Source of the DNA: Nocardioides turkmenicus
Lineage (GTDB): Bacteria > Actinomycetota > Actinomycetes > Propionibacteriales > Nocardioidaceae
DNA: 64,000 nt
Direction of reading: 5' to 3'
Assembly: GCF_011045035.1 (NCBI RefSeq)
Contig: NZ_JAALAA010000019.1
Coordinates: 31,516 to 95,515, forward strand
Part shown: one piece after another, positions 39,774 to 48,523 of the stretch
Numbering within the stretch: the stretch's first letter is position 1
Layout: each line of letters opens with the position of its first letter
Position numbers and translations under genes: made by a program
Notes under the pieces: generated by a model
Database searches by the model: none
Seen by the model: only the letters and a program-made list of their open reading frames with translations
What the model was told of the DNA's origin: nothing

Positions 39774-40285
39774 TGGGTCGCTCGGAGGAGCCCACACGCG
39801 AAGAGCTTTTGGGCCTGGTTCGACAGGCTTACGTCGCCGGTGACCCTGTGCCCGGCGGCTTGATCTCCCGGATGCAGGCGGCTGCCGCCGGAGCCGCCGA
39901 GGAGTCCGGTCTCGGGCTCGACCTGGAGTTGATGCTCCTGGTCGAGTCGTCCGCTGGTGCGGAGGCCGCCGGCGTACGCTCAGCCGCCCCCGCCTCGGCC
40001 CGCTCCGCCTATACGTTGCGCTTCGCCCAGTCGGGCGTCGACGTCCTCGTCCGTGTCGCCTCCGACACCGACACCACGGCCCGCCTCGACGGCTGGGTCG
40101 TCCCCGGTTCACCCATGACCGTCCGCGCCATCCGCGCCGACGAAGTCCGTACGCCGATCGTCGCCGTCACCCTCGGCGCCTCGGGCCGCTTCGAGCTCAC
40201 CTCGCTGCCTGCCGGTCTCATCCGGCTCCGCTTCGAGCCCGCCGACGGCTCCGCCGCCTTCCTGACCCCCACGTTCGAGATCTGA
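39773..40285 (+). CDS. Cassette protein of unknown function, beta-rich C-terminal half
   Basis: A 170-residue protein I cannot assign to a family. Residues 1-60 are helical and acidic (REELLGLVRQAYVAGDPVPGG). Residues about 80-170 look like a beta sandwich (YTLRFAQSGVDVLVRVAS, DGWVVPGSPMTVRAIR, GRFELTSLPAGLIRLRFEP), similar in pattern to carboxypeptidase-regulatory-like domains. No signal peptide or membrane helix. It overlaps the sigma gene by one base and lies 13 bases before the subtilase gene; a role as anti-sigma, adaptor or protease substrate is possible. Confidence 0.75.
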   Translation: MGRSEEPTREELLGLVRQAYVAGDPVPGGLISRMQAAAAGAAEESGLGLDLELMLLVESSAGAEAAGVRSAAPASARSAYTLRFAQSGVDVLVRVASDTDTTARLDGWVVPGSPMTVRAIRADEVRTPIVAVTLGASGRFELTSLPAGLIRLRFEPADGSAAFLTPTFEI

Positions 40286-40298
40286 TCCAGGAGTAACG

Positions 40299-41819
40299 AT
40301 GGTCCACCGCCCCACCCGGAGAGAGCGCGAGCCGCTTCTGTCGGTCGCCTACGGCTCCACCGAGGCGCGAGTCCTCGACCCGACCAACGCGGTCGCGGTC
40401 GACGGCGTCAACGCACGCTCGACGATCTACTCATCGTCTGTCCTGCTGATCTCCAAGTCGGTCGACTTCGAGGACACCTTCAAGCGCATCGAGAAGGCGG
40501 CCAAGGGTCTCGGCTGGCGCGCCGTCGCCGAGGACGAGCCCGAGTGTGCTGTCGGACTTCGGTTCGGCGTACGTCGCGTGCGAATTGGGGTTCGAGCAGG
40601 TCATGCCGCCCAAGCACCCGACGCTTGGGCCGTCCTGCAGACTCTTCGCGCCGACAGCCCGAGAGCCACGCGTGGCATCAGCCTCGAGCATGTCTTGGTG
40701 CCACATCCGCACAACAAGCCGAATCCGCACAACAAGCCCAACCCGCACAACAAGCCCAACCCGACCGACGGTTATATCGACGACGGATACGACCCGCTCG
40801 GGGTCGGCGGCCGGCAGCCCGTCGCATATGTCGGTCAGCGCCCGCACAGAACGCCTGATGCCGAGATCGCAGATGGGGAGCGTCCGGTGGTTGCTGTGCT
40901 GGACACCGGCTGCGGGCCGCATCCGTGGCTCGACTTCGTCCAGCGGGATGTGCGGTTGGACGGACACCCGATCGGCTGGCCGTCGAGTGTTCCGGACTCT
41001 GAGGTCGATCCGGACCAAGCGGGTGCGCTGGATGGGTTGATTGACCCGTACGCGGGCCACGGCACGTTCATCGCCGGACTCATTCATCAGACCTGCCCTG
41101 ATGCAGACATCCTGTCATGGCGAATTGTCCCGCCGCACAGGTCTATCGCCGAGACGGACTGGATCACCGCGCTCGCTCAGATCGCCGAACTGGTGCGGCT
41201 CTACCGGGCCGGTGATCCGCGAGGTCGTCGCATCGACGTCCTGAGCCTGTCGATGGGCTACTACCACGAGACCCCGTTCGACCAGCTCTTCGACGGAACG
41301 CTCTACGAAATCCTTGCAGACCTATCCGCCAACGGGACCGTGGTCGTCTGCTCTGCGGGCAACGATGCAACCAGTCGCCCGTTCTTTCCGGCGGCGTTCG
41401 CGCCCTGGACTGACGGTGGTGGTCCAGTAGACACCGATCCCGACTCGCTTCCGGTGGTCTCCGTGGGGGCGCTCAACCCTGACGGCGAGACCGATGCTCT
41501 GTTCAGCAACGACGGTCCCTGGGTGCGCGCCCGGGAGATCGGCGCCGGAGTGGTCAGCACGTTTCCTACCACGTTCGACGGTGGCTATCAGGCCGCTGCG
41601 GCGACCACCCACGAAGGTCGCCAACGCTCGTCGATGGACCCGGACGACTTCACTGGCGGATTCGGCACGTGGAGTGGGACTTCGTTTGCGGCGCCGATCC
41701 TGGCTGGGCGGATCGCTCAGCGGTTACTCGAGGCAGGTAGTGGCCGTGACCTCCAGCAGGATCTCAAGGTTGCGCGCACGGTGTTGACTGAGCTGACCAC
41801 GCTGAGCGCTTCCGACTGA
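40299..41819 (+). CDS. Cytosolic S8 family serine protease (subtilase)
   Basis: A 506-residue subtilisin-like protease with a complete triad: Asp202 in VVAVLDTGCG, His254 in GHGTFIAGLIH and Ser462 in SGTSFAAPILAG, with the oxyanion Asn in CSAGND. It lacks a signal peptide and any wall anchor, so it is probably cytosolic. The N-terminal 135 residues form a pro- or sensor domain, joined to the catalytic domain by three PHNKPN repeats. Start ATG with AGGAGT upstream. It is followed 8 bases later by the CHAT gene, so the two proteases are likely made together. Confidence 0.92.
   Translation: MVHRPTRREREPLLSVAYGSTEARVLDPTNAVAVDGVNARSTIYSSSVLLISKSVDFEDTFKRIEKAAKGLGWRAVAEDEPECAVGLRFGVRRVRIGVRAGHAAQAPDAWAVLQTLRADSPRATRGISLEHVLVPHPHNKPNPHNKPNPHNKPNPTDGYIDDGYDPLGVGGRQPVAYVGQRPHRTPDAEIADGERPVVAVLDTGCGPHPWLDFVQRDVRLDGHPIGWPSSVPDSEVDPDQAGALDGLIDPYAGHGTFIAGLIHQTCPDADILSWRIVPPHRSIAETDWITALAQIAELVRLYRAGDPRGRRIDVLSLSMGYYHETPFDQLFDGTLYEILADLSANGTVVVCSAGNDATSRPFFPAAFAPWTDGGGPVDTDPDSLPVVSVGALNPDGETDALFSNDGPWVRAREIGAGVVSTFPTTFDGGYQAAAATTHEGRQRSSMDPDDFTGGFGTWSGTSFAAPILAGRIAQRLLEAGSGRDLQQDLKVARTVLTELTTLSASD
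40707..40760 (+). repeat. 18-bp tandem repeat encoding PHNKPN
   Basis: Three nearly identical 18-base units (40707-40724, 40725-40742, 40743-40760) in the subtilase gene, each encoding PHNKPN. They form the linker between the N-terminal and catalytic domains and could vary in number by slippage. Confidence 0.9.
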
Positions 41820-41827
41820 GATCCACG

Positions 41828-44266
41828 ATGGCAAGCGGGGCGGAGCTGCACCGGCAAGGCGTAGTCGAGTTGACGCTCGGCCACGCTGCCGAGGCGCAAG
41901 CCTTGCTCGAACAGGCAAAAGCTGCGGCGATCTCGACCGGTGACTCCGCTCTTCTGGCACGAGCTGAGTCGACCCTCGCGTACATGGCCGCCGATGAGTC
42001 GGACCTCGACGACGCGCTCGGGCTTCTTGATCGTGCTCTTGCCGCTGGCGGTCTCAGTCATGAGGTCCGTGGACTCATGTTGCAGCAACGTGCCACGCTG
42101 CTGCGCAGAGCGGGACGTACAGCCGAGGCGCTCTTCACCTTCGGTGAGGCGATCGAGGCACTGCAGGGCCGGGGTTCGGATCTGGCTGATGCTTACCTCA
42201 ACCGTGGCACGGCCTACCTCGACCAGCACGATCTCGAGTCGGCGGTCAATGACTTCTCCGCCGCCGCGGTGAACTTCCGCGCGGAAGGAGATGACGTGGC
42301 GGCGGCGATGGCCGACCACAATCGCGGCTACGCGCTCTTCTTGGCCGGTGACCTTGTCGGTGCGCTGGAGGTGATGGCTGATTGCTACGACGTGCAGGCT
42401 GCTGCGGGCCCACTTTTGAAGGCGGTGTGTGACGCCGACCGGGCAGAGGTGCTGATGGCGGCGGGTCTGACCCGCCAGGGCGGGGAGATGCTTCGGCAGG
42501 CGGCAGAGGCGTACGGATCCAAGAAGCAGCGCCAGCGGCAGGGGGAGGCTGAACTGGCGCTGGCGTCGCACCTGCTTGCGACCGATCCTGTCGAGGCGGA
42601 TCGAGTGGCGCGCTCGGCGCTGGGCTGGTTCGAGGAGGCACGGGCGACAGGGCTGGCACTGCGGGCACGGGCGGTGGCGTTCGAGGCGGCGGTGACGGCA
42701 GGCCATGATCCGAGCGAGGATGGCGAGGCGCTGGCGGCCCCGCTCGAGGAGCAAGGGCTGAGCTGGCCGGCGCTCCGGGTGCGCTTGCAAGCTCGGCTGG
42801 CGCGGATTCGCTCGGCGGAGAACGCTGGCCTGCCGACGAGGCCGGCGAGCGGCAGGGTCATCGGCCCAGTCCCGCCTGAGGCCCCGATCGACATCCGCCT
42901 GCTGGAGAGAGAGCTCCGAGCCGAGCTGGCCGTGGCCGCGGGGCGGACCGCATCCGGACTCCGCGAGCTGCGTGCGGGCCTCGATGACTTTCACCTGTGG
43001 CAGAGCTCGTTCGGCAGCCTGGACCTGCAGACGAACGTTTCCGGCCACGGTCGCACGCTGGCCAGGCGCGGCCTGGAGCTTGCCGTCGAGTCGGGCGAGA
43101 CGGACGTGCTCTTCGAGTGGTCGGAGCGTTCGCGGATGCTGGCCTCACGGGTTCAGCCGGTGCGGCCACCGTCTGATCCGCAGCTCGCCGCCGACCTGGC
43201 CGAGCTCCGCGGTGAGGTGACCCCCGAGCGCGAGGCAGAGCTGCGTGAGCAGATCCGCCAGCGTGCGTGGCGGGTCAAGGGATCCGGCCAGGTCTCGGAT
43301 CCGATCTCCCTTCCTGACCTGCGTGAACGCATCGGCGGCCACGCATTGGTCGCGTACGTCGTCGCCGGAGGACGTCTGGTCGCGGTTGTCGCGACCCACG
43401 ACGCCGCCACCCGGGTCGATCTCGGTGACCAGGCCGTGCTCGGATCACTCCTCGGCGGTCTGCTTCCTGATCTCGACGTCGCCGCGACCGATCTTCCGGG
43501 GCCGCTGGGGGCAGCCGTACGTGGCGACCTGACCGCCCGGCTCCAGCAGCTCTCCGACTTCCTCGTCGCCCCGATCCTCGAGCTCATCGGCGACCGACCG
43601 GTCGTCCTGACTCCTTCTGCCGTGCTGGCGGCCGTGCCGTGGACGCTGCTGTCCGGCTTCACCGGCCGACCGGTGACCGTCGCCCAGAGCGCGACCGCCT
43701 GGCTGACCCGCTCCGACACCCCGCTGCGCACGGCGACAGCCGGGTTCGTCGCGGGTCCTCGTGTCATGCGAGCCCCCGACGAGGTCGCCAAGAGCGCCAC
43801 CGCTTGGTCCGGAGCGCACCTGCTCACGGGCAGCGACGCCACGGCGGCCGCCGTCTCCGCGCTGGCGGCCGAGGTCGACGTACTCCATCTGGCCGCCCAC
43901 GGCCACCATTCCGCCGACAACCCGCTCTTCTCCGGGCTCGAGCTCGCCGACGGCACCTGGTACGGCTACGACATCGACGGCCTGTCCGCCGTCCCCGACG
44001 TCGTGCTCCTCTCCGCCTGCGAGGTCGGGCGTTCGACCATCCGCTGGGGCGAGGAGCTCATCGGCCTGGTCGGCGCCTGGCTGCATGCCGGCGCCCGCGC
44101 CGTGATCGCCTCTCCTGCCGTGGTGGCGGACGAGGCTGCGTACGAGGTCTTCAGCCGGCTCCACGGAGCCCTGGCGAAAGGCCTGGCCCCTGCGGAGGCC
44201 CTCGCCGAGTCCCTCCCCGCGGCAACCACGCACGCTCCGCCAGCACCCTTCGTGTGCTTCTCCTAG
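41828..44266 (+). CDS. TPR-CHAT caspase-like protease
   Basis: An 812-residue protein with N-terminal TPR repeats (about 1-330, for example LYRQGVVELTLGHAAEAQALLEQA-type helices, LNRGTAYLDQHDLESAVNDF) and a C-terminal CHAT domain (about 500-812). The catalytic His is in HLAAHGHH (His691 by the HG motif) and the catalytic Cys is Cys731 in LLSACEVGRS. CHAT proteases are caspase/separase relatives used in conflict and cell-death systems such as gRAMP-linked TPR-CHAT. Here the partners are a subtilase and a sigma factor. The last gene of the cassette; its substrate is unknown. Confidence 0.92.
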   Translation: MASGAELHRQGVVELTLGHAAEAQALLEQAKAAAISTGDSALLARAESTLAYMAADESDLDDALGLLDRALAAGGLSHEVRGLMLQQRATLLRRAGRTAEALFTFGEAIEALQGRGSDLADAYLNRGTAYLDQHDLESAVNDFSAAAVNFRAEGDDVAAAMADHNRGYALFLAGDLVGALEVMADCYDVQAAAGPLLKAVCDADRAEVLMAAGLTRQGGEMLRQAAEAYGSKKQRQRQGEAELALASHLLATDPVEADRVARSALGWFEEARATGLALRARAVAFEAAVTAGHDPSEDGEALAAPLEEQGLSWPALRVRLQARLARIRSAENAGLPTRPASGRVIGPVPPEAPIDIRLLERELRAELAVAAGRTASGLRELRAGLDDFHLWQSSFGSLDLQTNVSGHGRTLARRGLELAVESGETDVLFEWSERSRMLASRVQPVRPPSDPQLAADLAELRGEVTPEREAELREQIRQRAWRVKGSGQVSDPISLPDLRERIGGHALVAYVVAGGRLVAVVATHDAATRVDLGDQAVLGSLLGGLLPDLDVAATDLPGPLGAAVRGDLTARLQQLSDFLVAPILELIGDRPVVLTPSAVLAAVPWTLLSGFTGRPVTVAQSATAWLTRSDTPLRTATAGFVAGPRVMRAPDEVAKSATAWSGAHLLTGSDATAAAVSALAAEVDVLHLAAHGHHSADNPLFSGLELADGTWYGYDIDGLSAVPDVVLLSACEVGRSTIRWGEELIGLVGAWLHAGARAVIASPAVVADEAAYEVFSRLHGALAKGLAPAEALAESLPAATTHAPPAPFVCFS

Positions 44267-44847
44267 CCGCGCAGACACGACGCCGATGGGCGAGGACCGC
44301 TGGATCCCAGCCCATCAACACGCACTTGCGCCGACCTAAGGAGCGGAAATCACATCTGGTGTGCGCTGCACTCCTAGGGGTCGTAGCGCCTCGACTCGGA
44401 CCTGAAAGTCGTCGACAACGCATGCCGCATGCGGACCGGGGATATGCGGCTATTTGAAGTCTGCGGGTCGATCTCGGCCTCGCCGTAGCGGCCCTGCACC
44501 AGCGCGCAGATGTGCTCGCTCGCCGCGACGGGAACTCGTCAGAATTTTTCTCGACTCGCACGTATCAGGGCGAGCGCTGCGTACTCCTTGGGGCTGTCCG
44601 GGCCGATATTCGGGGGAATTCGGTTCGGACGCTGGCGCCGCCGCCTTGGGGGAGGCAGGCGGTTTCGGGGCCGCTGCGCGGGTTGGGCACTAGGGGGATG
44701 CCCAACCTGCGCCAGGCGGCCCGATCGGCGGGGACGTGGGCCGGGCGGGGCGGTGAGGGGACTGACTGCCCCGCCCGGCAGCTTTCGATTGTTCCGTCCC
44801 CGGTGCGCGACGGCAATGGTTCCGCGAGCGCAGAACTGAAATGTGTT
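44267..44847. other. Gap without recognisable genes
   Basis: 581 bases between the CHAT gene and the acyltransferase gene, which ends convergently. Short frames exist but none has similarity, a ribosome site or third-base bias that I trust. No strong hairpin was found. Part of it is lower in GC than the neighbours (about 44440-44620). Confidence 0.5.
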
Positions 44848-46887
44848 CTACGCGGAACGGTCCAGCCGGCCGAGGCGCTTGCCGAGGGCCGGGGTGACCC
44901 GGTCGACCCAGGTCGCGGTGATGTGCGAGTCGTCGTAGTAGGTGACGACGTCGCCGACGACGAGCGGGCAGCGCTCGGTGCAGACCAGATCGACGATGTC
45001 GACGTACGTGGCCTCGGTGCCCTCGAGCGCCTCCTGGGTCACCTCGTTGGAGTCGACCTCGGTGCCGTCGGCCTTCACGACGCAGTCCTCGAGGAGGTTG
45101 CGGGCGTCGGAGAGGCACTCGCCGGGGTCGTTGTCGACCGCGGGGACGTCGGCGAAGACGCGTACGTCAGGGGTGATCTTCTCGAAGGACCGGACGCCGT
45201 CGCGTACGCCCTGGCGCCACTGCTCCTCGGTCGAGACGCCGTCGCGCTCCTCCATGTCGAGCATGCCGCGGGCGCCGACGACGATCGTGTCGGGGTCGAG
45301 CTCGGCGATCTGCTCGTTGGTCCACGTGCGGAAGTCCTCGCACTCCTCGACGGTCATCTTCGAGGACTTCTGCTTGACCCCGTACGCAGCGCAGCCCAGC
45401 TTCACGTACGGGACCAGCTTCACGTGCTGGCGCTCGGCGAGGGTGTCGAGGGCCGGCAGCCACATCCCGATGTGGGAGTCGCCGACGACGGCGACGGTGC
45501 GGTCGGCCTTGCCGTCGCCGTAGACGCAGTCGCCGTCGAGCTCGGTCTCGCCGTAGCCGGCGTAGCAGTAGCCGCCGCGCTCGGCCCACGAGTCGCTGGC
45601 GTCGAACTTGGCCTCGGGCGGCAGCGGCGCGCCGTCCTCGGCGGCCTCGATCGTCGTCTTCAGCACACCGGTGACCGGCTTGTCGTCGGTCTCGAGGACG
45701 TCGGGGTTCTCCTTGAACCACTCCTCGGCGTTGGCCTTGGCGACGTCGACCTGGTAGCCGGCGTACGCCTGGGAGCTCGTGCCCGCGACCAGCGCGAGGG
45801 CGGCAGCGGCGGGCCAGAGGGCGAGCGCGCGGCGGCCCTTGGTGATGTGGGGGATCTTGTGGCGCTGGAACGGCATCTCGATCCAGTGGTAGCTCGCCGC
45901 GGACGCGGCCAGGATGAGCGCGAGCATGATCAGCAGCTGGCGTACGCCGCCGCCGGGGATCGCCTCGGGGGCGAGGATCAGGATCGGCCAGTGCCACAGG
46001 TAGAGGCTGAACGAGATGTCGCCGAGGTAGCGCAGCGGCTGCTTGGAGAGCAGCCAGCCGGTCGGGGTCGCGGGGCCGGCGACCAGGAGCGCCACCGTGC
46101 CGAGCACCGGCACCAGCGCGTGCCAGCCCGGGAAGTGGGTCGCCTCGCTGAAGCTGGCCGTGGCGTAGACGAGGGTTCCGACGCCGACGAAGCCGAGGGC
46201 CGCGGCGTACGGCTTCTTGATGCGCGTCAGGCGTCCCGCGACACAGGCGAGCAGCGCACCGGCGGCGAGCTCGAACGCCCGGGCCGGGGTGGAGAAGTAG
46301 GCCGTGGTCGGGTCGGAGGCGGTGACGTGTAGCGACCAGGCGAGGCTGACCACCGCCACGAGCGCGGCCAGCCCGGTGATCGCCCGGCGGCGGTGCTGCT
46401 TCGGGATCCACAGCGCGACCGCGAGCACCAGCAGCGGCCAGACGACGTAGAACTGCTCCTCGACCGAGAGCGACCAGTAGTGCTGGAACGGCGACGGAGC
46501 GGCGTTGTTGAAGTAGTCGACGGCCTCGCCAGCGAAGTGGACGTTGGCCAGGAAGACCGCCGCCCAGCCCGCGTCGCCCGCGATCTGGTCGGTGCGGGTC
46601 TGGGGCAGGACGATGGCGCTGTAGGTGAGGACGACCAGCATCGTCGCGGTCGCCGCCGGCAGGATCCGGCGGGCGCGGCGGGCGTAGAACTGGCTGATGC
46701 TGACCGTGCCGGTGCGGTCGGTCTCACGCAGCAGCAGGGTGGTGATCAGGAAGCCGGAGAGGACGAAGAAGACGTCGACTCCGACGAATCCACCCTCGAA
46801 CCCGGAGAGTCCCGCGTGTCCTGCGATCACCAGACCGACAGCGACGGCACGGAGACCTTGAACATCGGCGCGCCAGTTCGAATTCAT
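44848..46887 (-). CDS. Acyltransferase 3 with C-terminal SGNH domain (OafA/YrhL-like)
   Basis: Membrane acyltransferase of 679 residues that probably O-acetylates an envelope sugar polymer. The N-terminal Acyl_transf_3 domain has RADVQGLRAVAVGLVIAGH (catalytic His) and GGFVGVDVFFVLSGFLI, about ten membrane helices to residue 385, and FSLYLWHWPILIL. The outer C-terminal SGNH domain shows VVGDSHIGMWLPAL (Ser) and the late catalytic pair YYDDSHITATW (Asp, His). Target polymer unknown. It stands alone on the minus strand. Confidence 0.93.
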   Translation of the reverse strand: MNSNWRADVQGLRAVAVGLVIAGHAGLSGFEGGFVGVDVFFVLSGFLITTLLLRETDRTGTVSISQFYARRARRILPAATATMLVVLTYSAIVLPQTRTDQIAGDAGWAAVFLANVHFAGEAVDYFNNAAPSPFQHYWSLSVEEQFYVVWPLLVLAVALWIPKQHRRRAITGLAALVAVVSLAWSLHVTASDPTTAYFSTPARAFELAAGALLACVAGRLTRIKKPYAAALGFVGVGTLVYATASFSEATHFPGWHALVPVLGTVALLVAGPATPTGWLLSKQPLRYLGDISFSLYLWHWPILILAPEAIPGGGVRQLLIMLALILAASAASYHWIEMPFQRHKIPHITKGRRALALWPAAAALALVAGTSSQAYAGYQVDVAKANAEEWFKENPDVLETDDKPVTGVLKTTIEAAEDGAPLPPEAKFDASDSWAERGGYCYAGYGETELDGDCVYGDGKADRTVAVVGDSHIGMWLPALDTLAERQHVKLVPYVKLGCAAYGVKQKSSKMTVEECEDFRTWTNEQIAELDPDTIVVGARGMLDMEERDGVSTEEQWRQGVRDGVRSFEKITPDVRVFADVPAVDNDPGECLSDARNLLEDCVVKADGTEVDSNEVTQEALEGTEATYVDIVDLVCTERCPLVVGDVVTYYDDSHITATWVDRVTPALGKRLGRLDRSA

Positions 46888-46944
46888 TCGAAGGAGAATA
46901 TGTCAATGGCCCGGTTGGGTCATAGCTGACGGTCCCGCTGGGTG

Positions 46945-47090
46945 GTCCAATTCTCAGCCGAATCTTCACCTGTGGTGGCCGAGACCGCAGTTGTGGCGAA
47001 CGAATCTTCGGTTGTGGTGGACGAATGTGCCGTTTCGTCCGCCAGAACTCAAGACTCGGCTGACAGACGTGAAGATTCGGTGAGAATCGG
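46945..47090. repeat. Degenerate 21-22 bp tandem repeat
   Basis: About six units in the gap between the nfo stop and the acyltransferase start. Shared words are CCGAGACCGCAGTTGTGG and CGAATCTTCGGTTGTGG. One unit matches the reverse complement of the array at 16636-16740. Confidence 0.7.
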
Positions 47091-47885
47091 TCAGAGTCGC
47101 TCGCGGAGCCATGCGAAGTCGCTGGTGTGCTCCGCCGCGCCACCCGGGGTCTCGCAGATCACCGGGGCGCCGGCATCGCGGACCACGCCGGCCAGGAGGT
47201 CGGGGTCGATGCGGCCGGCGCCGAAGTTGGCGTGGCGGTCGGCGCCGGAGTCGAACTCGTCGCGGGAGTCGTTGCAGTGGACCAGGTCGATGCGCCCGGT
47301 GATCTTGCGTACGTCCTCGACCACCGTCTCGAGCGGGTTGCCGCCGGCGTGGGCGTGGCAGGTGTCGAGGCAGAAGCCGACGTTGTCCGCGCCCTCCGCG
47401 GTGGAGATGGCCTCCCAGACGCCGGCGATCCGGTCGAGGTAGCGCGTCATCGCGTTGTCGCCGCCGGCGGTGTTCTCGATCAGCAGCGGGATCTTGAGGT
47501 CGGTCGCCTCGATCGCCTTGCGCCAGTTGTCGAAGCCCTTGGCCGGGTCGTCGTCCTTGTTGACGTGACCGCCGTGGACGATCAGGCCCTTGGCGCCGAC
47601 CTCGGCCGCGGCGTCCATGTGCTGTTGCAGGAGCTTGCGGCTCGGGATCCGGATCCGGTTGTTCGTCGTGGCGACGTTGATGATGTAGGGCGCGTGGACG
47701 TAGAGGTCGACGCCGGCCTCCTCCGCGCGGGCCTTGAGCGCTGCCGCGCCCTCGGCGTACGTCACCACAGGTCCCTTGTAGGACTGCGGGTCGCCGAGGA
47801 AGAACTGCACCAGGCTCGCCCCGCGCGCGGTCGCCTCGGCGACGGGGTCGGTCTGGTCTACGTGGGCACCGATCGCAACAGCCAT
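47091..47885 (-). CDS. nfo: Endonuclease IV (AP endonuclease family 2)
   Basis: Cuts DNA at abasic sites during base excision repair, using metal ions. The 264-residue product has the TIM-barrel motifs IGAHVD, LYVHAPYIINVAT, GLIVHGGHVN, LLIENTAGGD, GFCLDTCHAHAGG and LVHCNDSRDEFDSGADRHANFG, which carry the zinc ligands. Length is slightly short but complete. Divergent from csoR. Confidence 0.93.
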   Translation of the reverse strand: MAVAIGAHVDQTDPVAEATARGASLVQFFLGDPQSYKGPVVTYAEGAAALKARAEEAGVDLYVHAPYIINVATTNNRIRIPSRKLLQQHMDAAAEVGAKGLIVHGGHVNKDDDPAKGFDNWRKAIEATDLKIPLLIENTAGGDNAMTRYLDRIAGVWEAISTAEGADNVGFCLDTCHAHAGGNPLETVVEDVRKITGRIDLVHCNDSRDEFDSGADRHANFGAGRIDPDLLAGVVRDAGAPVICETPGGAAEHTSDFAWLRERL

Positions 47886-47923
47886 GGGGTCAGTCTAGGA
47901 CGCCGCACCGACAGTCTTCGGGG

Positions 47924-47958
47924 TTGACTTCATACCTTACGGGGGTATGGTAGACGGC
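47924..47958 (+). promoter_or_regulatory. csoR promoter and CsoR operator
   Basis: TTGACT (47924-47929) and TATGGT (47946-47951) with a 16-base spacer form a good promoter. The dyad CATACC / GGTATG at 47931-47949 spans the spacer and closely resembles the CsoR operator of Bacillus subtilis. Bound apo-CsoR would block the polymerase; copper would release it. Confidence 0.8.
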
Positions 47959-48279
47959 ATGGACGAGCACAGCGGGCACGAAGGCCACGCAGATCACGGA
48001 TATCTCCACAACAAGAACAAAGAGGCCTATCTGAAGCGCCTCAAGCGCATCGAAGGTCAGGTGCGCGGGCTGCAGCGGATGGTCGAGGACGAGGCCTACT
48101 GCATCGACATCCTCACCCAGGTCTCCGCCTCCACCAAGGCGCTCCAGGCGGTCGCCCTCGGGCTGCTCGACGAGCACCTCGGTCACTGCGTCGCCGGCGC
48201 GGTCCAGAACGGTGGTGCCGAGGCCGACGAGAAGCTCGCCGAGGCCTCTGCTGCCATCGCTCGCCTCGTTCGATCCTGA
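47959..48279 (+). CDS. csoR: Copper-sensing transcriptional repressor CsoR
   Basis: Repressor that releases DNA on binding Cu(I). The 106-residue product has a His-rich N-terminus (HSGHEGHADHG) and the copper ligands Cys48, His73 and Cys77 in AYCIDIL and DEHLGHC. ATG at 47959 is chosen because an earlier ATG (47947) lies inside the -10 hexamer and operator, so it cannot be transcribed; the mRNA would then begin at or near the start codon. It leads csoR-copZ-copA. Confidence 0.92.
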   Translation: MDEHSGHEGHADHGYLHNKNKEAYLKRLKRIEGQVRGLQRMVEDEAYCIDILTQVSASTKALQAVALGLLDEHLGHCVAGAVQNGGAEADEKLAEASAAIARLVRS

Positions 48280-48291
48280 TTGTCAACAATC
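48278..48291. promoter_or_regulatory. GATTGT-CA-ACAATC dyad between csoR and copZ
   Basis: A 14-base element with perfect 6-bp arms that overlaps the last csoR codon's stop. Related motifs occur three more times, all inside copA. It may be an operator or a small hairpin. Confidence 0.5.
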
Positions 48292-48314
48292 CAACAACCC
48301 TGGAAGAGATTCTC

Positions 48315-48518
48315 ATGAGCACCCAGAACTTCACCGTCGTCGGCATGACCTGTGGCCACTGCGTCGCCTCCGTCACCGAGGAGGTCACCGAGATCGCCGG
48401 CGTGAGCAACGTCGACGTCGACCTCGCCTCCGGCAACGTCACCGTCACCTCCGCCGAGCCGATCTCGGACGACGCCATCCGCGCGGCCATCGAAGAGGCC
48501 GGCTACTCGCTGGCCTGA
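48315..48518 (+). CDS. copZ: Copper chaperone CopZ
   Basis: A 67-residue heavy-metal-associated domain that carries Cu(I) to CopA. The metal motif GMTCGHC is at residues 10-16 and the ferredoxin-like fold runs the full length. GAAGAG lies upstream of the ATG. It lies between csoR and copA, 5 bases before copA. Confidence 0.93.
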   Translation: MSTQNFTVVGMTCGHCVASVTEEVTEIAGVSNVDVDLASGNVTVTSAEPISDDAIRAAIEEAGYSLA

Positions 48519-48523
48519 TCCCG

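Noticed and set aside
40707..40760. CRISPR-like array
   Set aside because: Units are directly abutting 18-mers inside a coding frame with no spacers.
44844..44859. TGTTCTACGCGGAACG as a parS site
   Set aside because: Several mismatches in the conserved core and far from parAB.
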